Origin: Periplaneta americana
Taxonomy: Eukaryota > Arthropoda > Insecta > Blattodea > Blattidae
DNA length: 64,000 nt
Assembly: GCF_040183065.1 (NCBI RefSeq)
Contig: NC_091124.1
Span: forward strand, 94,816,501-94,880,500
Direction: 5' to 3'
Part shown: one piece after another, positions 12,105 through 21,185 of the stretch
Layout: every line of letters begins with the position of its first letter
Position numbering within the stretch: position 1 is the stretch's first letter
Position numbers and translations under genes: made by a program
Notes under the pieces: generated by a model
What the model was told of the DNA's origin: nothing
What the model saw: the letters and a program-made list of their open reading frames with translations, nothing else
Database searches by the model: none

Positions 12105-12585
12105 TGACTAAACAAAAAAATGTCATTAGGCTTTATTGACATGAAGTCCTCAACAAAACCATCACTCACTTCGTCAGGACCAGGGGCGTATTTTGCGGAC
12201 TACCCGGGCTACCGGTGGTAGTCCAAGGAAATTACAAAAGAGAAAGTTTATAATATAAAATAATGTAATAATTTTGTATTATTAGTTTTACCATAGTAAT
12301 TAAAATTAAAGTAATTGTTAGATATATTTTGTGTAATAATAGGGTCAGTGGTAGCCCAAACCCTTTAACCAGTATACGCCACTGGTCAGGACGAAGAAAT
12401 GGTAGACCATAAACGTAATTCAACCATTTTCCAACTTCACCTTCACCATCAGCAAACTGTTTTGAAACGACGAGTTGTTGCATTTTTCTGTGCCACGCTT
12501 GCCCCAAATGAAATGTACAACCTTCAATTTTACTATCTGGAAACGCTGTTTCGATGGCTAACTTCGTGGGAATTTCAAATTTAAT
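12105..12585 (-). pseudogene. Mutator-like (MULE) transposase fragment, split by a hAT MITE
   Basis: On the minus strand, 12585 to about 12393 encodes AFPDSKIEGCTFHLGQAWHRKMQ-type sequence. The block GCTFHLGQAWHRK matches the conserved MULE core (G-C-x-FH-x-x-Q). It is followed by GLPFLRPDEV when the MITE at 12181-12384 is skipped, and then continues toward VEDF. MULE transposases carry a similar LPFLP-type block after the last catalytic region. Both ends are missing. Confidence 0.65.
12181..12384. mobile_element. hAT-type MITE with 8-bp target duplication
   Basis: A 204-bp element whose ends are caggggcgta and tacgccactg. It is flanked by exact duplications gtcaggac at 12173-12180 and 12385-12392. 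CAGNGGCGTA ends and 8-bp duplications are hallmarks of hAT elements. The interior is AT-rich with no coding. It interrupts the MULE fragment, so it inserted later. Confidence 0.92.
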
Positions 12586-12829
12586 GACACAGTAAAGAGG
12601 GAAAATTCAAAGATTTTTCAAAACGCCTAACAGCCTAGTACAGGTTCCAAGTGCCTTATTTGACAAAAGCGCGAATAACAAATGTAAATATTATTTAACA
12701 GGCCATGCACGGAATACAATTGATAAAAGTGAACGAGTACAATATTGAAATATCCCATCCATATACAGTTTCTGCATTTGGGATTCATGTAGTATACGAT
12801 ATCGCTTAATTTTCGTCAAGTTGCACAAG

Positions 12830-12895
12830 CTATGACGTCACAATATGGCGGCAGTGACGTCACAACGCAGTAACGTCACAACATGGCCGACGTAA
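12830..12895. promoter_or_regulatory. Cluster of TGACGTCA (CRE-like) palindromes
   Basis: tgacgtcacaa occurs at about 12833 and 12856, and a variant taacgtcacaa at about 12872, each followed by acatggc/atatggc-type sequence. The octamer is the consensus CREB/ATF site. No gene start is recognised nearby, so a regulatory role is not shown; it may belong to a repeat. Confidence 0.3.
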
Positions 12896-12919
12896 ACCAA
12901 AACAATAAATAAATAAAAC

Positions 12920-13200
12920 TATCTAAAAGAATTTAAAAAACAAATTGACGATATCGCATTCTACAATATAACCCAACCGCTCTTATCCAAAATACGATAT
13001 CACCAAAACAATTCACGATATCCCATACTGGAACAGAGCCCATCCGCTCTTATCCAAAAATACGATATCAGCAAACCAATAAAACTATCTAAAAAATTAA
13101 AAATAATTAACGATATCCCATTCTACAATATAACCCATCCGCTATTATCCAAAATACGATATCACCAAAACAATACACGATATCACATACTGGAACATCT
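12920..13200. repeat. Tandem repeat, about 163-bp period, rich in GATATC
   Basis: A block reading acaatataacccaaccgctc, then ttatccaaaatacgatatca, then acgatatcccatactggaac recurs with few changes about 163 bp later. A partial middle copy begins cccatccgctcttatcc. The palindrome gatatc appears in every sub-block. Confidence 0.8.
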
Positions 13201-13734
13201 CTTTATGGTCATTGATTCCAGCACTTCTTGGACTTCTCGTCTTGCTTTAGGGAATGCGGGATGTAGGCTACAGCTGATCTGACAAAATGTAGGCCTATAT
13301 TTCGCCTAATAAGTTCAAGATCCGCTGTTGTCAACTCATGTTCATTGTCATGGTTTGCCAATTCAACACGAATGAATTTTTAAGGTTTTTCAGATAAGTT
13401 TTCTATTGCTTTCCTTTTGCAAGTATCGCTTATTTCTTGTCGATTTAATTTTACCTCGGCTATGCTCGTACGATTATGAGTAAAGTCACACTTACCCATG
13501 TCGCATATTTCTTCAGTTAACCCTGTTGTGCAAACCTTCGCTCTGCAGCTTCTTTGGACACACCGCCATGTACTGTATGTTTCTGACTTTTAGATATACA
13601 ATGAACATAAAATTTAAAATTTTTGATCACTAAAAGTTGTTTACTTTTTTCACTGTAAGTAAAATGCACTGCCATCACAAAGCAGGGTAGAACAGACACT
13701 GATAGGAAACATAAGCAACTTGATCCACACACGT

Positions 13735-13897
13735 ACCAACCACAAAATTTACCGCAGGTACTTTTGTGGCCATTAACATATCTCGCAGATACCAACTCTA
13801 AAATTTACCGTAGGTAGATTTGTGGCAATTAACATATCTCGCACATACCAACTCTAAAATTGCCCGCTGGTAATTTTGTGGCAATTAACATATCTTG
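13735..13897. repeat. Three tandem copies of a ~60-bp unit
   Basis: The unit runs ccaactctaaaatttaccg, a variable (c/t)aggta segment, then tttgtggcaattaacatatc and tcgca. Three copies are seen at about 13735-13793, 13794-13853 and 13854-13897, the last incomplete. Each unit holds a small inverted repeat (acaaaattaccg around the variable core). Confidence 0.85.
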
Positions 13898-14424
13898 ATT
13901 AGTGTCGTGCATTTCAAGCTCTATGTTCGGTTCGAGTTTGTCGAGCGTGACAAGAACCGAAGTCTGCTTTGAAGAAGCGGATCTGTCTCAGCTCGCTCGG
14001 ACTTGCGCCTTGTATGATCCGTGTCCTTTAAGTTCGCTGGCCTCTCCCCTCCCAACCCTTCATGATTTTAGCTGAGAAAGGATTAGATTGTGAAGTGTTA
14101 TTTAGATGTAAGGAAGGTAATATTTATTACAAAAATATAATTAAACATTATGTTTTAAAAATACATGGCAGTTATTACTATATCAATTACCGACAGAAAA
14201 TATTCTTCACATAATATTCAAATAAATCACAGCTGCTCTGTAACAATATTTGTGTAACTGCACGGATGATGGAAGTATTACAGGCACTATGTTCGATTCA
14301 AGTTATTCGTCGATGTTCGCTCTGCAAAAGAGACCTGTTGTGTTTGTTCCAACTTTTTATAAAAATATTCACTGTCCTCGACTCCTACCTCTTCATGTTT
14401 CAGCACAGATCTTGCGATTAGTTT

Positions 14425-15312
14425 TTCATATAAAATAAGAAGTTTGTAATGTCTTGGTTGCCTCTCATATTCGAACATTGCAAGAGTCTACACCTATGGA
14501 GTAACGGCTAGCGGGTCTGGCCGCAAAACCAGGTGGACCGGGTTCGAATCCCGCTTGGTGCAAATTACCTGGTTGAGGTTTTTTCCGGGGTTTTCCCTTT
14601 TCCCTCAACCCAATATGAGCAAATGCTGGGTAACTATCGGTGTTGGACCTCGGACCCATTACACCGGAATTATCACTTTCACTTCATTCAGAAGCTAAAT
14701 AACTTGAGATGTTGATAAAGCGTCGTAAAATAACCTACTAAAAAAACATTGCAAGACACAATTTTAAACCGCTTAAGGATATGAGCATATATCTTGCTAC
14801 TAGTTTTTTTTTTCAAATGGAATAAGACGAAGTTTGCAATGTCTTGGTATCCGCTCTCATATTTGACCATTACACAATACTAGTCGGTACTTTGAACATA
14901 TTCGTTTTTTATATGTTTTGTTTGATTCATTTATGCGTATATTTTTTGTGAATGTTGAGTCATATTAATAACAAGAAAAATTACCTATACTCATTACTAT
15001 GCGTAACTTCGTAGGATATGTGCTTAATATCCTTATGCAGCTAAAGCATAAGGGCGCAGGGAGAGGAGGAACTAAAGAGAAAGGCATCGAACATTTGTAA
15101 GGAAAGGGTAAGATTCAACAAAAGCAAAAGGAGCTTCGGTTGTACAGAGACTTGGCAAACTTGAACCGAACATAAGGCCTCTTACCGGTTTTCAATGGAC
15201 TCGATTATTTTAGTTTACATGCTTAACTTCCACGTAATGCTGGAATGCCTATGGAGTAGGATGAAGTTTGTAGTATCTTGATATCCCCTCTCATGTTCGA
15301 ACATTGCACAAC
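14425..15312. repeat. Three interspersed ~60-bp related blocks
   Basis: Blocks at about 14428-14485, 14820-14880 and 15255-15312 share the pattern aagtttg(t/c)a(a/g)t(g/a)tcttg, then atatccnctctcat, then ttcgaacattgca. They are about 400 bp apart in the same orientation. The first is interrupted by a SINE whose target duplication lies in its cattgcaaga end. Confidence 0.65.
14486..14746 (+). mobile_element. tRNA-derived SINE, family 1
   Basis: Flanked by the 10-bp duplication cattgcaaga at 14476-14485 and 14747-14756. The head has an A-box-like segment (tggagtaacggctagc) and a good B-box (gggttcgaatccc). The body contains ggttttttccggggttttcc and tgctgggtaactatcggtg. The tail carries gataaagcgtcgtaaaataa and a short A run. 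Confidence 0.95.
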
Positions 15313-15606
15313 AATTGTTCGGGTTTTGTGACAATTCACTCAGACCCAAAGCTATGATGCCCGCTTGATACAATCCGTCAATGATCTTCCTGTCTGCTCG
15401 TACCGCACCAAAACATGACTGTCTCAGCCGGGAGAGGTAGAATGGAGAGTTAAGGAGATATATTTGCGCCCAGGCCTTGTTTACATTTAAGCAGTGACTT
15501 AAACACAATATTGCAAAAAAAAAAAAAAATTCGAACTCGAGTATTCACTTGAGACTTTTAAGCTTTTATAATGACGATATTAATGTAAATACAAATTATG
15601 TTGTAG

Positions 15607-15806
15607 GTGCAGAACCTGTTGCCGACACTACAATAACCACTGATACAGAAACAACCATCGATACCGACGACACAGAAAATCCTATTTCGACAAGTGAGGA
15701 ACCAACGACAACTGACAACCCAGAAACTACTCCTGGAGGAGCCGGTAGCTTATCCGTTGGTCTGATTGTACCAGCAACGTTGTGCATTCTAGCAATGAAA
15801 TTATGA
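15607..15806 (+). CDS. Possible last exon of a Thr-rich, GPI-anchored surface protein
   Basis: A splice-acceptor-like run (tatgttgtag) precedes an open frame of about 65 codons ending at TGA. The frame begins GAEPVADTTITTDTETTI and continues with many Thr, Ser and acidic residues, like an O-glycosylated stalk. It ends with a small-residue stretch (PGGAGSLSVG) and a hydrophobic tail (LIVPATLCILAMKL) directly before the stop, the layout of a GPI-anchor signal. An ATTAAA-like signal follows at about 15825. No upstream exon was recognised in the window, so the protein cannot be named. Insect midgut aminopeptidases and other ectoenzymes have such stalks, but that is only an analogy. Confidence 0.4.
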
Positions 15807-15809
15807 ATG

Positions 15810-17002
15810 AAACTTAAATTGTATGATTAAAATAATGTCTCCTGATACACCTACAGTACATTGAAGAAATGTGTAACTGAAAATTGTATTCGTAATACAT
15901 TATATTGTATTATTAAGCGATATAGCAATACTAATGATTGATTGATAAGATATATACATGAAGGGGTGAGAATGAGATAGTCCAAAGACACATTTTTAAG
16001 AAAAAAAAATAGGTAGTTTTTTGTGTGAATTCATTTCCTATACATATGGGAAAGCTACTAGTTAAATAATATACAATTTACTCAACAAATAACGCAAGGA
16101 TAAGCTGAAGAAATTATGACACCGCAACTAATAGCATTGGGATCTGAACTTTTAATACGCTCTCCTGCTAAATCTTGTCTGTGTGGCTTAGGACTATGTT
16201 AGTCTCACCCCTTCAGATATTTATGCGAAAGATCTGTATAAAAATACAATATTATTAATGCGCGCATTTTATTGCATATAAACCTGTATGCAAATGTAAA
16301 ATATTGTTGTATTATTTGCAGACACATTGAACAACACTTTTTTTATTGTGAAAGTAACGAACTTTGGAAACTAATAATAATAATAATGCACTGAAACGAA
16401 GATTACGCTACTAATACAAATTATGCATACCCACGTTGCTCTGAGTTATTTTAAAGTGGAGGAGATAAATTACTTTCTTTTCCTTCAGCTCCTTCAATTC
16501 GATATGAATCACTATAGGTATACTAGAAGGAAAACTCAGCTCGGACTCCTCGCGGTGTGCATGCTATACCCCTCTTACCCCCCTGCAGTAGGCGTGAGAG
16601 CATGCTGGGAATGAGAGCATACGTCATCTGCGCGAGACAGTCACGCCCGCTGGTTTCTGCGCACTGAGTTTTCCTTGTCGGATGCCTATAGAAGCAGATG
16701 AACAGAGGTTGCAATGGTAGCGGTATACTCTTCTTTCTCTAATCTTTATAAATAAACCTCTCTTTCATTATATCTTATAATTCACAATCCTTTTCCTACT
16801 AGAGCCAGCCACTTCTTCTTGCAGAACACCCATCACATCAAGAAACATTTATCACACCTTCATCCCATCTGAACGTTCTTGCCACGTTCACCTATTAAGA
16901 CACGATTACCTTTTTGCAGTCTCCATTATTATGTATCTTTCTTTTCCAGGCTAACTAATACTTTTAATAGGTTAAGAATTTAGTAGTATTGACTTTTGTC
17001 TC
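15810..17002. other. No gene recognised
   Basis: Contains a possible 150-bp inverted-repeat unit with 13-bp ends, aaggaaaactcag near 16528 and ctgagttttcctt near 16664. Otherwise no supported feature. Confidence 0.4.
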
Positions 17003-17613
17003 ACAAGCAAACGTTCTGATGGGGGCAGATAAAAAAGTTAATTTTTTTCTTCCACCATGTTAATAATGTCAAAAGAAGTGTTTATACAAATTTTGGCCAC
17101 TCGACCGCAATTACGAGGCCGTCCAGATACTGATTTTCCCTGGGGCCGTTTACAGAAAAAAGCACAATTGCATGAAAAGATTTATTGAAACAGACACAGC
17201 AATTGTTGCGCTATTTGTTAATATATAACCCACTGAGGCTGAAACACTTTGTCATACTATGGGATCAATTTCTGTAACATTGTGTTGTAGAAGTCAGCCG
17301 CCTGAGTTCGGAACCAGCGTTTGAGACCCGTCTGCACCTCTCTGTCGATCCCATGATATAACAAATGTCTCAATTCTGACGGGGAATATGTTGAAAAATA
17401 GCTCAATAATATAGCTGTGTCTGTTCCAATAAATTTTTCCAATGAAATTGTGTTTTCTTTTTGTTAACTGCCCCTGGCGAACCTATTTTTTACGGCCCTC
17501 ATAATTGCGGTCCAGTGGTCAAAATTTGTATAAGCACTTCTTTTGACACTATTAACATGGTGAAAGAAAAAAATTAACTTTTTTTATTTGCTCCCATCAG
17601 AATGTTTGCTTGT
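17003..17613. mobile_element. Element with ~120-bp terminal inverted repeats and a mariner-like C-terminal remnant
   Basis: Arms at 17003-17122 and 17492-17613 are reverse complements with a few mismatches. The outer end is acaagcaaac(g/a)ttctgatg. Between them the minus strand, about 17442 to 17230, encodes a frame with RWFRTQAADFYNTMLQKLI. This resembles the last helix block of mariner-family transposases (WF-x-x-QAADFY-x-x-G-x-x-KL). The rest of the transposase is deleted. The target duplication could not be fixed. Confidence 0.75.
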
Positions 17614-18616
17614 CAGTCTCAGTAGCGGGAATCTTTCTAATCCCCGCGGTCCTGTTCCATGAGACTTTCCACCAGGATTGTAAGATTCTCTCATCAGGAA
17701 TCCAGGACAGGTGATAATACTGCGTACTTTAACGTGACTACACATTTTAATTAATTCAATTTGCAATAAAACTGATTTTATTCGTTTTATGTACAGTATT
17801 TCAACTAATTATATTGTGCCCAAACTTGTAATTGTGTTATATTTTTTACATTATGAAACTTCCTTATAATTATTGATAAAGTTAGGAAAAATAATGGTCT
17901 TATTACAGCCTGTCCTAAAGAGAAAAATGAATGATAGAGTGCTTAAATCCTTTTAATAATAAATCAACTTCCAAAGAGAGTATAGAATAAAGATTATGTA
18001 TAATACCTAATACATACAGTACATAGTATATGTTTTATTTCAATACAACCCGATAGGATGCGCCAGGCGGCGTTAACGACGAAGTTGAACATATGTTGGA
18101 CAGAGTCTTGAAAAAAAAAAATGAGTAAGGAATTTTAAAAACAATTTATAGAAATGAGCAAAAATTGTATTTTGCCAATTTATTCAACATTCCGGGACAA
18201 ATATAATTCAGTCCAGGATAAAGGACACCATTAAAATCCAAAACAATCCTGGGAAATTCAGGACGTCTGGCAGCCCTGCTTCCGGCATGTGTGCGGCTAC
18301 GAGGAACACAATACTCAAGAGAGAGAACTCATTTCTCCTGTTCAGATGTGTTGCCCGGACCAGAGATCGAATACACCCACGTAGTGTCAATTATGGAGGC
18401 CCGTAGCTATATAGTTACCCCGTTCACAAACTCTGCCATCTAGACAGTTGTATCATTTCGAAAGGACCACAATGCAATCAAACACAAATCCCCTCAAGCC
18501 AGCATAAAGCATAATGCAGCGCGCAGTTGTTCCAGTGGTAGAGAGTACATTTCAATAGGTTTTGAATTCTGAATTCATTTTATGTGTATTCCAATAAATA
18601 ATATAATGATAATACT
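17614..18616. other. No gene recognised
   Basis: AT-rich DNA. A fragment around 18190-18290 (ccgggacaaat ... cctgggaaattcaggac) has the look of a short repeat but is not classified. Confidence 0.4.
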
Positions 18617-18696
18617 AAAATGTGAAGTCTTGATTGTTCAGTCTTTGACTTATTTATTGTAGAAAAAATGTCAAAAAGTTATTTTTACTAATACAT

Positions 18697-18741
18697 ATTA
18701 GTAAACGTTTTCGCCCTTATTATGGGCATCATCAGACTAAT
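18697..18741 (-). ncRNA. Hammerhead-ribozyme-like motif (left arm)
   Basis: Read on the minus strand: ATTAGT (stem I), CTGATGA (core), stem II GCCC/GGGC with loop ATAATAA, GAAA (core), AACGTT (palindromic minimal stem III), T (cleavage position), ACTAAT (stem I partner, exact complement). One extra T sits between the core and stem II. Activity is not shown. Confidence 0.5.
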
Positions 18742-19669
18742 GAGTAAATATCTATACAAAATAAGTAAATCCATGTCAAGCATATTGCAATGAACAAGTT
18801 TTAAAGTTTAAAACAACCATCAATTAAAAATAAATGATTAAAAATTATTGACAATGTTAGATATAAAATTTATTGAAAATTATGCATATTTAATAAAAAC
18901 GTATTAAAATTGTTTGTATGAGATGAGTTAAAAAATTTACGAACTAATACTTTTCTATCATCACTAGGTTGATAAATGGGTAAATTATTAAATGTATACT
19001 TTACGCAACAATTGTATGAATGCGGGAGAAAACTGTAACTAACCACTTGTTTATCTTATTTGCCAATGGGGATAAATTAAATATGCATACTTTTTACAAA
19101 AAATCTACAAAGAACAAAGATTTTTGCAAAAAAAAAAAATTCTGTCATTAATATCTGCAAAAACAAGTGACGAAAAGATGTAATTAAAATAATGAAGTCA
19201 ATATAATAAACATGGATGAAAAAGCACAGTATGGAATGAAATTGAACTGTGTATAACATACTATGAAATAGGATAAGTTGACAATGAGTGTGTATGGCTA
19301 CTCAAACAGTAATACATGCAAAAACAGAATGACTAAAATCCAAATTACTTATAGCAATGTTGAAAGATGTGATAAAACAAAATTGAACATTCTTAAATTA
19401 AAATGTACGTCATGAACTAGATAATATACAAATGTATTGCAGACAAGTGCCATTTAGCAAGATAAAAGGAACAAATCATAATACGAGTATATATACATAA
19501 GGTCACAAATTAGTATTCATATATGCTAGAACCATAGATATAAAAGTCACTGTCGTAGTACATGTAATTGAAATTGTCCAATATGATTGTTTTAAACTTT
19601 TTAAACTAGTTTATTGCAATATGCTTAACATGGATTTACTAACTTTTACATAGATATCTAGGCCTACTC

Positions 19670-19714
19670 ATTAGTCTGATGATGCCCATAATAAGGACGA
19701 AAACGTTCACTAAT
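19670..19714 (+). ncRNA. Hammerhead-ribozyme-like motif (right arm)
   Basis: Same layout as the left-arm copy on the plus strand: ATTAGT, CTGATGA, stem II with loop ATAATAA, GAAA, AACGTT, C, ACTAAT. One change (GGGC to GGAC) weakens stem II; stem I is intact. Confidence 0.45.
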
Positions 19715-19834
19715 ATATATTAGTAAAAATAAATTCTTGATATTTTTGCTACAATAAATAAGTCAAAGACTGAACAACCAAGACTTCACATTTTCATATT
19801 GTCAATAGGACGCTGCCTCCCGTAAGCGGACGAA

Positions 19835-20098
19835 GACATGCATCATGACCTGAATAAGTCTATGGAATGAAATGAAGATTAATGATAAGAAATCTAAATT
19901 CTTTTTCGAACGGTATGGAAAGGGAAATGAACCGTGGCAATGAAAATTTCAACCCGGTATTTGCCTAAGTAACTGTCGAAAATCACGGAAAAACCAGTCA
20001 GGCTGGTCGATCCGAGGATCGAACCGCGGATCTCCCGGATGCGAGTCCCATGAGGAACGCATGAGCCACCTCGCTCAGTTACAGGTGGCTTATATGGA
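19835..20098 (-). mobile_element. tRNA-headed SINE, family 4
   Basis: On the minus strand the head at about 20098 begins agccacctgtaactgagc, with A-box-like gaggtggctcatgcg. It continues to the B-box cggttcgatcctcgg at about 20015. The body extends toward 19835 without a clear tail. It is a different family from the 14.5 and 20.9 kb SINEs. Confidence 0.6.
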
Positions 20099-20149
20099 AT
20101 AGAGGGCGGAAGGAAACTGAATAGGGTCCTGTTGAGAGATGAATCAAGG

Positions 20150-20913
20150 AGGGGAGTTAAACATTAGAGTCTAATATCATAGTGATTTACACCACCTTAA
20201 AATTACAGTCTTTATTCAGATCTATATACAGACATGGTATGCACCAGATTAGATGTCTCCCTTGTAGCCCAGTTTAGACGCGATGTGAATGATCCGTCAT
20301 ACATAACCCACGTGGTAGTGAATTGGCTATCCCACGGTGATACTGTAGACCAGAGTTTGTTAGCATTCGCTGAAATGGGTAGCGGGTAAGCAATGTATCA
20401 CAAAATGCACCGTTGTACAGGAGAGAGCGAGAAAGCATACCCGTCAGCAGCCACGGATGCACGATAGTGCAGTCTCTTATCCGCGGGTAAAAGACGCTAG
20501 CTCGAAGGTACACTGTGTTGATGACTGCTGCTGTAGACCAAGGCACATCCATATTCTTAATGGTAAGATGGATACAGGAACAATATGGGAATGTGAGCAA
20601 CTTCTACGCCAATTTATGGACCTTTTAACCCTAGAAAGTTTTGACAAGTTAAAAAATCTTCGTAAAAACCTCGTCATTGATGTAATGATATATATTGGAC
20701 AGAACACATCATCTATGAAAAGAAAATAAGTGGGAAAAATTCTGTTGCATAATGGGAAAATTTACAACTGCTATTCCGGGTGGCCTATATTATTAGATAA
20801 ATAAAACCGCCATTAGTCAACGTCTACTTTGAATATCTGAACCACTTGTTGCTATCTTAGCTAAAGTAAGTAGCTCTCACATCTATATACAAGATCTACT
20901 AAGAAAGAAAAGG
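20150..20913. other. Unassigned stretch with overlapping open frames
   Basis: Frames of 76-108 codons overlap on both strands (20274-20600 minus, 20477-20707 minus, 20457-20729 plus). The base composition is more even than the surroundings. I do not recognise any product; it may be a degraded transposon or processed sequence. Confidence 0.3.
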
Positions 20914-21172
20914 GTCCACACCTGTGGAGTAACGGTCAGTGCGTCTGGTCTCGAAACCAGGTGGCCCGGGTTCGATTCCCGGTCGGGACAAGTTACCTGG
21001 TTGAGGTTTTTTCCGGGGTTTTCCCCTCAACCCAATATGAGCAAATGCTGGGTAACTTTCGGTGCTGGACCCCGGACTCATTTCACCGGCATTATCACCT
21101 TCATCTCATTCAGACACTGAATAACCAAAGATGTTGATAAAGCGTCGTAAAATAATCTACTAAAATAAAAAA
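20914..21172 (+). mobile_element. tRNA-derived SINE, family 1
   Basis: Flanked by the 13-bp duplication aagaaagaaaagg at 20901-20913 and 21173-21185. A-box-like tggagtaacggtcagtgcg, B-box gggttcgattccc, then ggttttttccggggttttcc, tgctgggtaactttcggtgc and tail gataaagcgtcgtaaaataa plus A-rich end. This is the best preserved copy of the family in the window. Confidence 0.96.
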
Positions 21173-21185
21173 AAGAAAGAAAAGG

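Larger units (their letters stand above)
18617..19794. mobile_element. 1.18-kb element with ~205-bp inverted arms carrying hammerhead-like motifs
   Basis: Left arm 18617-18820 and right arm 19583-19794 are reverse complements with scattered mismatches. The outer ends are aaaatgtgaagtcttg and its complement. The 760-bp centre is AT-rich and non-coding. Each arm contains the same CTGATGA...GAAA motif in opposite orientation. Inverted pseudo-LTR-like arms with such motifs fit Penelope-like retroelement remains, though no reverse transcriptase is visible. A MITE or foldback origin is the alternative. Confidence 0.7.

Noticed and set aside
12920..13200. CRISPR-like array
   Set aside because: Repeats are long diverged tandem units with no uniform spacers, in a eukaryotic genome.
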